Source: an uncultured Bacteroides sp. (GTDB lineage Bacteria; Bacteroidota; Bacteroidia; Bacteroidales; Bacteroidaceae). From it: a stretch of DNA of 41,290 nt. The position numbers and the translations under genes were made by a program. The first letter of the stretch is position 1, and each line of letters opens with the position of its first letter. The notes below the pieces were generated by a model. That model searched no databases, was not told the origin of the DNA, and saw nothing but the letters and a program-made list of their open reading frames with translations. The stretch lies in NCBI GenBank assembly GCA_947074275.1, contig CAMTPA010000025.1, positions 1 through 41,290 on the forward strand. Direction: 5' to 3'. Below, piece by piece: positions 20,401 through 29,309 of this stretch.

Positions 20401-21819
20401 TCAGAAGTCTTTTCGCACTTTTAGTTGAAAACCGAGGTTGTCTCCGTAAATATTTCCAATATCGAAAGCTGCAGAGGCGCGTAAACTCCACCCTGTCCAC
20501 CGCGAAGGGAAATACCTAACTTCTGCAAATGTAGAAAAATTATCTAAAACATCAACAGTTGGCTTAAAAGGAGTTCCCCATGTTCTATTAAAAGTTAGTT
20601 TTGCACGATAGTTCCACTCACGGCTGATGTCTCCACGCCAGCCGATATGGACTGCTTTCACTCGATTGTACAAGAAGCAGAGATTTCCATTGCCTTGATA
20701 GAGCGGAGCTGCGATGAGTGGTGTGCCCAGCCCCATTCCCCAGTGCATCCAACCCGCATATATAAAATGGTTGTAATAATCATCTGCACCACCCGTTTTA
20801 TCCACCACGCTAAAGTCAATCCCGTGCATTGGTCCACTTTGATTGGTAGATTGGAAATATTCGACAACTAACCCATTGATGGCCTGACGTTTGTTGGTTT
20901 TGTATTCAATGCCCCAAAGTCCATCCAGTCCGTTTTGTTTTGCCATACCCGAGAAGTCGTCGAAGTAATTTTCAAGATATGCGCTGATTGAAAAATGGTC
21001 GTGCTTGTAGGTCAGCTTAAAGTGCTCGCTTCCCAAATAGTTTCCTTCAAAATAGGCTCCTTCACCACCATTCCGAGGTATCAAAGCATTGATATAATCT
21101 TTCACGCCATTGCCCAGATTAATAGTCGTGCCCTCTTTCACAACAATTTGATGACCTCCAAATTGGTTGTCGAGAGTCATACCTACATCAAACTGCCACC
21201 TGCTTTGAGGCTTGCCAAAGCGCAAGAAGAAACTTTTGTGATGATACTTCACCTTTTTGGCATAAGAATAATCGGTTCCTGTGTGCTTACGCTGAAAACC
21301 ACCATCCGTAAACCAACCATAAGACAATTCGGCTTTGACTCGAAGCCACGGCCAAACAGTCAGATAATCGAATATTCCCACAGCAATTTGTGGAATAGGC
21401 CGCGCATTGCCCGACCACGTTAGTCCACCGCTCGTCAGCTCTTGATTCAGCAAAGGTGATTCTATTTCACGGCATCCAGCCCACGCGCCAATCCACTTGT
21501 AGCGAATATCGGCATAGCCTTGCTGAAGCATAAAGACCGACTCGAAGCCAGCCGCAACACCCAAGTCGATGCCTGCATCCACTTTCCAAGAACGAATGGT
21601 ATCTTTATAAAAAACTCCTCCCCTCAAAAATCCATTGTTTTGAAGGGAGGAGAAGCCGTGTTGAAGACTTACTTGCCACATTGGCGCATTATCTCCTGCA
21701 AAAAGAGTAGTGCCCAGTTCAGCAAAGACATCTATCTTTTGTGCCTTTATATAATTTGTTATGAAAAAGAAAGTGCATAAGCAGATTATCAATTTACGCA
21801 TCACCAAGTGTGTAGTCAT
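20401..21819 (-). CDS. Wzi-like capsule assembly outer membrane protein
   Basis: 472 residues with an N-terminal signal sequence (around MRKLIICLCTFFFITNYIKAQ) and repeated amphipathic beta strands rich in Trp, Tyr and Gly. Blocks such as GWMHWGMGLGTPLIAAP and FSISAYLENYFDDFSG fit the capsule assembly Wzi family. Wzi is a beta-barrel that helps to attach or organise surface polysaccharide. ATG 21819 directly follows the stop of the sugar transferase (TAAATG), so coupling is likely; ATG 21801 is an alternative start with a more standard signal peptide. An unusual terminator-like hairpin lies inside the coding region at 21609-21652. Confidence 0.82.
   Translation of the reverse strand: MTTHLVMRKLIICLCTFFFITNYIKAQKIDVFAELGTTLFAGDNAPMWQVSLQHGFSSLQNNGFLRGGVFYKDTIRSWKVDAGIDLGVAAGFESVFMLQQGYADIRYKWIGAWAGCREIESPLLNQELTSGGLTWSGNARPIPQIAVGIFDYLTVWPWLRVKAELSYGWFTDGGFQRKHTGTDYSYAKKVKYHHKSFFLRFGKPQSRWQFDVGMTLDNQFGGHQIVVKEGTTINLGNGVKDYINALIPRNGGEGAYFEGNYLGSEHFKLTYKHDHFSISAYLENYFDDFSGMAKQNGLDGLWGIEYKTNKRQAINGLVVEYFQSTNQSGPMHGIDFSVVDKTGGADDYYNHFIYAGWMHWGMGLGTPLIAAPLYQGNGNLCFLYNRVKAVHIGWRGDISREWNYRAKLTFNRTWGTPFKPTVDVLDNFSTFAEVRYFPSRWTGWSLRASAAFDIGNIYGDNLGFQLKVRKDF
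21609..21652 (-). terminator. Terminator-like hairpin inside the wzi coding sequence
   Basis: CTCCTCCC (21615-21622) pairs with GGGAGGAG (21645-21652), one C/A mismatch follows, then TCAAAA (21624-21629) pairs with TTTTGA (21638-21643), with an 8-base loop. On the minus strand the stem is followed by TTTTTT (21614-21609). It has the full form of an intrinsic terminator yet codes for residues about 56-71 of the protein. It may cause premature termination when ribosomes lag, or may be fortuitous. Confidence 0.45.
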
Positions 21820-22455
21820 TTATCGTTTCATCATTACTCCTACCGTGCGAAGCATTATCTTTAAATCGAGCGCAATAGACCAATTTTGAATATACCATAA
21901 ATCGTGATCCACACGCATCTTTACACGACGCAAATCTCTTTCGCCACGCAGCCCGTTCACCTGTGCCCAGCCTGTGATTCCAGGTTTTATCGTATAGCGC
22001 AATGGATATTCGGGTATAGCAGCCGTATATTCTTCATCGTGAACCAGCATATGCGGACGCGGACCGATGATAGACATATCGCCAACTAAAACATTCCAAA
22101 ATTGAGGCAACTCATCGATGCTTGTAGCACGTAGAAAGTTTCCCAAAAAAAGGCGGTTCGATTGTGGGTCTACAAATTCATCGGAACAATTTTTAGCGTC
22201 CATCGAACGAAATTTGTAACACATAAATATGCGCCCGTCCTTGCCTGTTCGTCTTTGCTTGAACATAATAGGTCCAGGCATAAATATCTTTATGCAGCTT
22301 GCTACCAAAATATAGATCCACGGGTAGATGAATACCAAGACCATTGAAGCTACTAATATATCGAATGTTCGTTTTATCATTCTGCTACTTGTCCGTGCCA
22401 ACGGAGTATTATTTATAGATACTTCAGAATCCATTTCTAAATATAACGCATCCAT
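21820..22455 (-). CDS. Initiating sugar-1-phosphate transferase (undecaprenyl-phosphate acceptor)
   Basis: 211 residues from ATG 22455. It has the bacterial sugar transferase domain: a re-entrant N-terminal hydrophobic helix (KRTFDILVASMVLVFIYPW), PGPIMFKQRRTGKDG, CYKFRSM, the catalytic DE of SIDELPQFWNV, GDMSIIGPRP and the end block KPGITGWAQVNGLRG. It transfers the first sugar phosphate of the repeat unit onto undecaprenyl phosphate at the inner membrane. It lacks the large N-terminal membrane domain of WbaP/WcaJ and is of the short PglC-like type. The frame stays open to 22527, but this would overlap the upstream glycosyltransferase by 58 bases, so the later ATG is preferred. Sugar specificity is not readable. 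Confidence 0.9.
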   Translation of the reverse strand: MDALYLEMDSEVSINNTPLARTSSRMIKRTFDILVASMVLVFIYPWIYILVASCIKIFMPGPIMFKQRRTGKDGRIFMCYKFRSMDAKNCSDEFVDPQSNRLFLGNFLRATSIDELPQFWNVLVGDMSIIGPRPHMLVHDEEYTAAIPEYPLRYTIKPGITGWAQVNGLRGERDLRRVKMRVDHDLWYIQNWSIALDLKIMLRTVGVMMKR

Positions 22456-22469
22456 TTCTATAATATTGT

Positions 22470-23567
22470 TTATTCGGTTATTAAAGAATCGTATACAGCA
22501 CTCGTTTGTTGTGCTATATAGTCCCAATCATATTTTCTCATATCATATTGGCAACGATGTGCATCGCCACTCAATTTATTTTTAAGTTGTTGCACCAAAC
22601 TCTCTTGATTGCCACACAAAAAGTAATCTTCTCTTGGAAGACCCACTTCGGTATTGGCAGGAATATCGCTTACCAACACATTGCAATCACAATTCATGGC
22701 TTCGAGTAAGGAGATGGGCAAACCTTCGTGAAAAGAAGGTAATACAAATAAAGTAGTATAATGATATAACTGCGCCAATTGTTCTTTCTGAATGAACCCA
22801 GTTAACACAATTTTATACTTCTTTGCCATTTCCTTTAGCTTGCGCGAATAGCTATCTTCGTGGTCGGCATCACCCGCTATCACCAGTTTCAAATCGCTTC
22901 TGCCAAGCTCTGCAAATGCTTTTATAAGCAGGTCGAATCCTTTCTCCTCGACAAATCGGCCCACTGCCAAAACATACCCATTGGGTTGTAGGCCCAGCGA
23001 GTGAATATAATCGAGATTGGGGGTGACACAAGAGAGTTTCACGCCATTGTGTATAAGCGAAACTTGTTTTTGTGCCGGATGTTTTTGGTGTAGCAAATGT
23101 TGTATGTGCTCCGAAATCACAATAACTCGATTGGCATAGCGCGTGCCCAAGCGTTCGCCCAGCCTCAAGATGCTTTTCGATAGTTTGCCCCACTTTTGTC
23201 TATCATAATCGGGGCCGTGATGTGTCACTACCGCTTTCATCCCCAAAAGCCTCACCAAAGGGGTCATTAGCGAAGGGCCTATGGCGTGTATATGCACCAC
23301 ATCGGCACCTACTCTTTTGGCATAGAACACGGCCAAGAAGGTGTGTGTAAAGGCTTCGAGATGTTTTCCGGGCAATGTTTTTAGATTTACAACATCAACT
23401 CCTTTGTAATTAGTTGTTTCATTGCCAGCAGATACGTATTCGGGACGACGAATCACTACTATTTTGTGTGTTTCGTCGACAATGCGCGGGTAAAGCTCTT
23501 CGCAGTGCGTTTCTACCCCTCCCTGAATACCAGGTATTCCTCTCAATCCGGTAACTACAATTTTCAT
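22470..23567 (-). CDS. GT4-family glycosyltransferase
   Basis: 365 residues with a GT-B fold. The N-terminal domain begins MKIVVTGLRGIPGIQGGVETH, a glycine-rich loop typical of GT4 enzymes. The C-terminal donor domain has YVLAVGRFVEEKGFDLLIKAF and the EX7E motif (EGLPISLLE). It adds one sugar to the lipid-linked repeat unit on the cytoplasmic face. It overlaps the radical SAM gene by four bases (ATGA), so the two are translationally coupled. Donor and acceptor are unknown. Confidence 0.92.
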   Translation of the reverse strand: MKIVVTGLRGIPGIQGGVETHCEELYPRIVDETHKIVVIRRPEYVSAGNETTNYKGVDVVNLKTLPGKHLEAFTHTFLAVFYAKRVGADVVHIHAIGPSLMTPLVRLLGMKAVVTHHGPDYDRQKWGKLSKSILRLGERLGTRYANRVIVISEHIQHLLHQKHPAQKQVSLIHNGVKLSCVTPNLDYIHSLGLQPNGYVLAVGRFVEEKGFDLLIKAFAELGRSDLKLVIAGDADHEDSYSRKLKEMAKKYKIVLTGFIQKEQLAQLYHYTTLFVLPSFHEGLPISLLEAMNCDCNVLVSDIPANTEVGLPREDYFLCGNQESLVQQLKNKLSGDAHRCQYDMRKYDWDYIAQQTSAVYDSLITE

Positions 23568-24580
23568 TTATTAAACTCAAAGGCAACAGGTTTTCCTCTC
23601 ATCACATTCCATTTGTTGCGCATAACCCAACTCATAGGCTGTTTGATGTATTTTTTCATCACGGGGGCAGCTGTTCCCACCATCCAACAATTCTTAGGAC
23701 AGTTTTTCACCTGTTCTCGTACTCGGTTTGCTTGAGAACTTTTCCAAATTTCTTCAAAAGAGTTTGTTTGGCGAATATTTCCCATACTTTCTTTCCAATG
23801 CTTTTCTTCCAAACCATTGCAAGGATATACCTCACCATACGGGTCGACAAAGAAGTTGACCAAGCCTGCTTCGCAAGGCAATAATCTTTTGTTGTCTTGT
23901 ATATAATTGATTAGCCCCATATTGAAATAGGCTCTGAACCACGACTTAGGATGTTTTTCTTGCAACTGCATTGTGATTAGTTTCTCAAAATTGCCACACA
24001 CTTCTTCTTTGTTGGTGATGAAGTTGTCGCCCTTATGAAAATAATACGAATTGTGAAAAGCAGCCGTGGCAAACTCCATTCCAAGCGATTTGGACAATTG
24101 ATAAAGCGAAAGCATATCGGCAGAGTTGTGGTTGGAAACGGTGATGCCGAATCCAATGTCTTTCACACCCATATCTTTGAGTGTGAGCAACGTGCGAAGC
24201 CCTTTATCGAAACCACCCTGACGACCACGTAGCTCATCGTTTTTCAAAGCAAGCCCTTCAATACTGATACGGATACCGATGTTGGGGAAGCGTTTGGCCA
24301 TCTTGATAATGCGATCTTCAAACCAGCCCGAAGTGGAGATAACCACACGGGGCGATTTCTGAAAGCACACTTCGATAATCTCTTCTAAGTCTTCGCGAAC
24401 AAAAGGCTCACCCCCTGTGATATTGATAAATTTCACATTGGGCAGCTTCTTTATTTCGTCTATTGTAATCTCTTTTTCTTTCTGAGTTGGATTTTTCCAT
24501 ATATCACACATCTGACATTTCATCGGGCAACGATAGGTTACGATGATGCACATATCAGTAGGATTAGGTATTGTTAGCAT
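23564..24580 (-). CDS. Radical SAM/SPASM-type enzyme in the polysaccharide operon
   Basis: 338 residues. The radical SAM motif is CPMKCQMC (C18, C22, C25), followed by the SAM-binding ITGGEPF (54-60). The C-terminal third has extra cysteines C236, C254, C294 and C298 (CEAG, YPCNG, CPKNC), the layout of a SPASM or twitch domain that binds an auxiliary 4Fe-4S cluster; VDPYGEVYPCNG is characteristic. SPASM enzymes usually modify peptides, but here the neighbours on both sides are glycosyltransferases and the downstream one overlaps by four bases. A sugar or lipid carrier modification is therefore possible. I do not recognise the substrate. The 146 bases upstream show no clear promoter, so it is read as part of the operon. 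Confidence 0.88.
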   Translation of the reverse strand: MLTIPNPTDMCIIVTYRCPMKCQMCDIWKNPTQKEKEITIDEIKKLPNVKFINITGGEPFVREDLEEIIEVCFQKSPRVVISTSGWFEDRIIKMAKRFPNIGIRISIEGLALKNDELRGRQGGFDKGLRTLLTLKDMGVKDIGFGITVSNHNSADMLSLYQLSKSLGMEFATAAFHNSYYFHKGDNFITNKEEVCGNFEKLITMQLQEKHPKSWFRAYFNMGLINYIQDNKRLLPCEAGLVNFFVDPYGEVYPCNGLEEKHWKESMGNIRQTNSFEEIWKSSQANRVREQVKNCPKNCWMVGTAAPVMKKYIKQPMSWVMRNKWNVMRGKPVAFEFNK

Positions 24581-24726
24581 AGTGTAATATTTTCCATATT
24601 AATATTTTTAAAATCGTTTTTATCATTTAACGCAAGTTAGCCTTAAATAGTATTTTCGACAAGCAAAAATTCTGGATTTACTAACACAAAAAGCGTATGA
24701 TTGTTTATATTTAAGACACCAACGAT

Positions 24727-25932
24727 TTATCCACTTATTACTTTTTTGTAGATAGAAAGCAGCTTTTTATAATGATTGTCCGAAGAATAATTTCGTAATG
24801 ACACTTCAGACAGAGTTTCACTATCAACCTGTTTTTGAAACATACATTCGATTTTTTCTTTCATATCACTTAAATCATCACAATCGAAAAGCTCACAGCT
24901 TTCATCAGACATCAGTTCGGGAATACCGCCTATGTTTGCTCCAAGCACGGGAGTTCCACAACAAAGCGACTCGATGACACTAAGCGGATTATTTTCGTAG
25001 CAGATGGAAGGAATGATAGAGAAACGCACTTTTTTGAAAAGCGCAATAATTTCTTGACTGCTGAGATGCCCTAAAAAAACGATATTCGAAGCATCGTGAT
25101 ATTGTTGTTTCAGTGCGTCGGCCAATGGGCCACCGCCTGCCACATAGAGCTTGCGAGCAAGAGTTGAAGCCGCTTGTAGTAAATGCTCTACCCCTTTCTC
25201 TTTCGACAGTCTGCCCACGTAGCAATAGGCCTCTTCTTGTTCTTTTTGAGGAGTGGCCTGTATCAGTTGTACCTTTTCATCGTCGATAAAATTGCACAGC
25301 ACACTGAGCTTTTTCTTATCATATCCCCCTTGATTCATTTTGGATGCCATAAACTGGCTGGGACAGATAAACTCATCAGTCCACGCAGATAGTTTTTTCT
25401 TGTTCCATTGCAACGCTTCTACATAAGCCAAACCGCTTGCTACTAAACTGCCTTTCATACATTTGCGACGTAGCACCTGTTGTTTATCGGTGAAGCAAGC
25501 TTCACACACAGCATCGTGGTGCAGACACGAATATGCCGGACAAATGAGCTTGTAGTCGTGCAGAGTCCACACCACCTTAATGCCTTTGCTATGAGCCACC
25601 TGCGCCAACGCAGGCGAAAGATAGGAGTGAATGTTGTGCAGATGAACCACATCGGGGTTGAAATCGTGAAGTAACTGCGTAAACCGACTTTTGGTGCCCG
25701 TACCAAAAACTACCCGACCAATGGCATTCAATTTATTTTTAATTCCACCTGCCGAGAAGGAGACCTCTTCGGGGAAATATTTCGTTTCGGGAAATGGGAG
25801 GTTTTCGGCGTAATCCATTGCAAAAAAACGAACTTCGTGGCCATTCGCTTCAAGCAGTTTGCGGAGATTGAGCGCACAGATACAGTCGCCTCCTCGTGGA
25901 TACAAGAATTTATTTATTATAACAATTTTCAT
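24727..25932 (-). CDS. GT4-family glycosyltransferase with cysteine-rich insertion
   Basis: 401-residue GT-B enzyme. N-terminal IINKFLYPRGGDCICALNL and DVVHLHNIHSYLSPAL mark the acceptor domain; AYCYVGRLSKEKGVEHLLQA and ENNPLSVIE (EX7E) mark the donor domain. Between residues about 133-158 is a cluster of cysteines (C133, C138, C143, C146 and C158 approximately; CPAYSCLHHDAVCEACF...RRKC) that could bind zinc; such inserts occur in a subset of GT4 proteins from polysaccharide loci. It forms one sugar linkage of the repeat unit; specificity is unknown. Confidence 0.9.
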   Translation of the reverse strand: MKIVIINKFLYPRGGDCICALNLRKLLEANGHEVRFFAMDYAENLPFPETKYFPEEVSFSAGGIKNKLNAIGRVVFGTGTKSRFTQLLHDFNPDVVHLHNIHSYLSPALAQVAHSKGIKVVWTLHDYKLICPAYSCLHHDAVCEACFTDKQQVLRRKCMKGSLVASGLAYVEALQWNKKKLSAWTDEFICPSQFMASKMNQGGYDKKKLSVLCNFIDDEKVQLIQATPQKEQEEAYCYVGRLSKEKGVEHLLQAASTLARKLYVAGGGPLADALKQQYHDASNIVFLGHLSSQEIIALFKKVRFSIIPSICYENNPLSVIESLCCGTPVLGANIGGIPELMSDESCELFDCDDLSDMKEKIECMFQKQVDSETLSEVSLRNYSSDNHYKKLLSIYKKVISG

Positions 25933-25962
25933 TTTTATTGTGCGGACCTACCCCGCATTATA

Positions 25963-26964
25963 TCACTTTCTTATTTTTTTCAACACTCGTCTTATATTAA
26001 ATATAGAGTAGATTAAAGGTTCAAATAGAATTGAAGGTAAGTGTTTTAAACATAAGAATTTTAATTTATGTTTAAATTTAACATCTGAAAAATCAGTTTG
26101 ACGCACAAAATTAGTAAAACACTTATATTCATAAACACGATTTTGAAAACTTAACTTTATAGGCTTTTCATACATTCGCACAAATGAACGTAATACTGAG
26201 TTAATATAAATAATTTCAGGAAAATTAGAGTTACCACCAAACAAACGTTTCATTTCTGAATAAATAAGTTCACTTTTACGTTTCAAAGTGTGATAAGAAT
26301 TCCGTTTATTGGCTAAGGACTCATTATGGTTTCTATAATGATAAGAGGCATAGGGTAATGTTGAAAGTGTGTTTGCATAAGCTAAGTAGTTTAATGTAAA
26401 CAAACAGTCTTCTTGAATGGAGAGATCTTCCTGAAAACGTATTTTATGTAACATAATTATATTTTTTCTATATATTTTATTACACATCCATCCAAATGTA
26501 TTCATTGCTGTTAAATACATTACCGCATTACAAATATCATCTTTAAAATATACTTTTTCTTTAATATCAAAAGAGACGCTCTTATTAAAAAACTCCATCA
26601 CAATTCCTTGAAATACAATGTCCGCATCATATTTTGTTATTGCATTTACATACTCTTCAAGAACCGTATTATCCACCCAATCATCCGAGTCAAAAAATAT
26701 CAGATAATCGCCTTGTGCAATTTCTATCCCCACATTTCTTGCTGAGCTAACTCCCTTATTAACTGTGTGCACCACCTTTATACGCTTATCTTTTATTGCG
26801 TAATCATCACATATCTGAGGTGATTTATCTACACTTCCATCATCAATTAAAATAATCTCAAAATTAGTAAATGTTTGCACCAATACAGAGTCGAGCATCT
26901 TCATTAAGAAACTCTCTGAATTGTAGACGGGTATAATTATGGAAATAAACAACGTTGAGTTCAT
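25963..26964 (-). CDS. GT2-family glycosyltransferase
   Basis: 333 residues with a GT-A fold: IIIPVYNSESFL at the start, LIDDGSVDKSPQI, GVSSARNVGIEIAQGDY and the metal-binding FFDSDDW (about 90-96). The C-terminal third is Lys/Phe-rich and lacks membrane helices, so this is a soluble or membrane-associated transferase acting on the lipid-linked repeat unit. The gene is markedly AT-rich compared with its flanks and starts at the base next to the stop of the pyruvyl transferase gene. Confidence 0.92.
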   Translation of the reverse strand: MNSTLFISIIIPVYNSESFLMKMLDSVLVQTFTNFEIILIDDGSVDKSPQICDDYAIKDKRIKVVHTVNKGVSSARNVGIEIAQGDYLIFFDSDDWVDNTVLEEYVNAITKYDADIVFQGIVMEFFNKSVSFDIKEKVYFKDDICNAVMYLTAMNTFGWMCNKIYRKNIIMLHKIRFQEDLSIQEDCLFTLNYLAYANTLSTLPYASYHYRNHNESLANKRNSYHTLKRKSELIYSEMKRLFGGNSNFPEIIYINSVLRSFVRMYEKPIKLSFQNRVYEYKCFTNFVRQTDFSDVKFKHKLKFLCLKHLPSILFEPLIYSIFNIRRVLKKIRK

Positions 26965-28095
26965 TTAATTAGTTTTTTCAAGGTTGTTGACAATAAACCT
27001 AATTGATTCACTTCTCCACTGTTCAATTTGTTTATTAATTAAATCATAATTAATATCTTTCATCAAAACTTCATTAAGTTGTTCATCGGCAGCACACAAA
27101 AGCCTATCTTGCAATCCAAACATATCTAATAATGACATTAACCGAGCATTACCTCTTGCTTTATTTGTCAGTGAGACAAATTTTTTATTAAATAAAATAG
27201 AGAACACGGTTCCATGAAAAGAATCGGTAACAACAAAATCTGCATCAATCAAACCTTTAAGCCAGCTTTCAATAGAGTCGTAAACACAAAGTGACATATC
27301 AACATTATTTTCATATTTGTATTTAGGCATCAAGCTATAATGTGATTTTCCAAGAAAATTAGATACTTCTTGAATTGTTCTATTTTTCTCTTTATCATTG
27401 TCCAATACATATACAGCTATCCCCTCTCTATTATCAATAGAATCGGTTTGTTTGACAAGCTGTTTATACTCATCGCAAGTTAGTAACATAGTAGGGTCTA
27501 AGACGTGTTCGGCAGTTTGTTTCCACTTTTTATCACATAACTCAACACCACTCTTCTCGCGCACAGACACTGCATCAAACTTGTTTATAAGATGTTTACA
27601 TCTCAAGGTTTGAAACCAGTTAAACTCCCATTCATCAACACCAAAAGAAGCAGCATAGGCTATTCTTAAAACATTCATATTCTTTGTAAAGTCCAAAAAG
27701 TAGTTATATAAACCATAAGAGTATTTAGGTCTCCACACCTGATCACTACCAACAATATACGCTTCAAAACCATACTTCAGCAGTTTATATTTATTTGTGC
27801 TATCAATTGGCTCAGTGCATTTTATATATCGTTCAATAAAAGGAGTTATGTTTTTATTTATAATCTGTTGCTGAGTTTTCGAGGGTTGCTTGCTATAATC
27901 AACAACCTCTTTTCTGAAGAGTTGTCTTACAAGCTTGTTTTGTTTAAACACATCAAACAACACTTTTTTATTTACCTTACGGTCTTCTGTCCATACTGTA
28001 TGCCCTAAGTTCTTGAGCGTAGTTTGAAGTGCGTAGTTTTGCAAAATACCACCATAATTATTTACTAATGGTTGAGTAAGAATACAGATTTTCAT
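26965..28095 (-). CDS. Polysaccharide pyruvyl transferase family protein
   Basis: 376 residues. N-terminal ILTQPLVNNYGGILQNYALQTTL and the C-terminal block ADFVVTDSFHGTVFSILFNKKFV are the hallmarks of the polysaccharide pyruvyl transferase family, a GT-B-like fold that moves a pyruvate ketal from phosphoenolpyruvate onto a sugar. Another family block is AYIVGSDQVWRPKY. It is AT-rich like its two neighbours and lies 2 bases after the FrhB-like gene. These two families often occur side by side in polysaccharide loci, which suggests a joint function. Not all members have been shown to pyruvylate. Confidence 0.9.
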   Translation of the reverse strand: MKICILTQPLVNNYGGILQNYALQTTLKNLGHTVWTEDRKVNKKVLFDVFKQNKLVRQLFRKEVVDYSKQPSKTQQQIINKNITPFIERYIKCTEPIDSTNKYKLLKYGFEAYIVGSDQVWRPKYSYGLYNYFLDFTKNMNVLRIAYAASFGVDEWEFNWFQTLRCKHLINKFDAVSVREKSGVELCDKKWKQTAEHVLDPTMLLTCDEYKQLVKQTDSIDNREGIAVYVLDNDKEKNRTIQEVSNFLGKSHYSLMPKYKYENNVDMSLCVYDSIESWLKGLIDADFVVTDSFHGTVFSILFNKKFVSLTNKARGNARLMSLLDMFGLQDRLLCAADEQLNEVLMKDINYDLINKQIEQWRSESIRFIVNNLEKTN

Positions 28096-28097
28096 AC

Positions 28098-29309
28098 TTA
28101 TTTTTTAAGATAATTAATCAAGGAATTGGTTTTTGTGTAAATAAAGTTTTTCACTCTATCTCCAAACTTTAAATTTATAGCACGTTCTATTCGCTTTGTT
28201 AAATCAGCGTCTTTTTTATTCGAATAAAAAAGACACCTTTTGTAGTTTCTACTAACCGATTTTTCCATCACAGGGTTTTTTCTCAAAGCATCTTTATAAA
28301 ATATTGGCAACTCCTTTTTAGGAATTTGCAAATATAACTCATTTCCTTTTATTGTATTTATCAACACCAAGGTTACACCTTTATCATCATCAAATTGTGG
28401 CACAATATTTTCTATTCCCCATAAATCGCCAAGTGTTATATCACTTTGACTTCTAAAAGATTTAAAACAGCAATGATAACAAGATGGGCGCAAAAAAACA
28501 TCATTGAGAAAGCCTCTCATAAAAATATTGTCTTTATAATCTTCACACAATTCAAACTCATTCTGTAACCCCGAGCATTTCTCCTCTACCAGCTTCAAAG
28601 CAAAACTATAATTTTTCCAACCGTGCTTTTTATTTCTAAAAGAAACATTTTTTAAATGAAAAGCATCGTGTTTCGCTTCTGGTGTTATCGTTTTCATTTC
28701 TTTCTCTATCCAATCTTCAAGATATTCTCGCCACACCTTAGGACTTGGCACTCCGTGACAAACAAGATCTACTGTTATTAGATTAGCATATTCTTTTCGA
28801 AGAAATTTATATAAGCCACCTATTTGGCAAGGAGTCCCAACAAACAAGACTTTCTTACCATCCTTTAATGCTGATTTCGCTTTAATATATGAATTGCCAA
28901 TCTTACTTTGCACATATTTTGAACCCTGGAGAGCTAATATTTTATCTTGATGCTCTACTCCAATGTGTTCAACATCCCATTTCTCATTAAATGATGCACC
29001 AAAAACAATTCCTTCATCCTCAATAATACGCTTAGCTAAAGCAGCAAAAACACCACCCGATGAGCTGTTGAATCTAACTTTTTCATTTTCATTTTTAGCC
29101 GCATACACTTTCAACGGTTTTCGAGCCACCGCCTGATTGATTACAGGACAAACCTTTTCGCAGAGTTTGCAATCGATGCAAACCGACTTATCGACAGATG
29201 GATACAAAAACCCCTCTTCGTCTTCGTTGGTAGCAATGCACCTCTTCGGACAAATTTGCACGCAGGCATTGCATCCACAGCATTTATGTTTTTCTTTTAT
29301 CTCAATCAT
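28098..29309 (-). CDS. FrhB-like (F420 hydrogenase/dehydrogenase beta subunit family) iron-sulfur protein
   Basis: 403 residues. The N-terminus holds two ferredoxin-type clusters: C10, C13, C16, C20 and C44, C47, C50, C54, each CxxCxxCxxxCP. The rest is the FrhB domain with SSGGVFAALAKRI, FVGTPCQIGGLYKFL, LVCHGVPSPKVW and SDITLGDLWGI. The founding members reduce F420 through FAD, but Bacteroidota are not known to make F420, so another flavin or electron carrier is likely. In polysaccharide loci this family sits with pyruvyl transferases, as here. A redox step on a sugar nucleotide or lipid-linked sugar is an inference. It overlaps the flippase gene by four bases. Confidence 0.9.
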   Translation of the reverse strand: MIEIKEKHKCCGCNACVQICPKRCIATNEDEEGFLYPSVDKSVCIDCKLCEKVCPVINQAVARKPLKVYAAKNENEKVRFNSSSGGVFAALAKRIIEDEGIVFGASFNEKWDVEHIGVEHQDKILALQGSKYVQSKIGNSYIKAKSALKDGKKVLFVGTPCQIGGLYKFLRKEYANLITVDLVCHGVPSPKVWREYLEDWIEKEMKTITPEAKHDAFHLKNVSFRNKKHGWKNYSFALKLVEEKCSGLQNEFELCEDYKDNIFMRGFLNDVFLRPSCYHCCFKSFRSQSDITLGDLWGIENIVPQFDDDKGVTLVLINTIKGNELYLQIPKKELPIFYKDALRKNPVMEKSVSRNYKRCLFYSNKKDADLTKRIERAINLKFGDRVKNFIYTKTNSLINYLKK

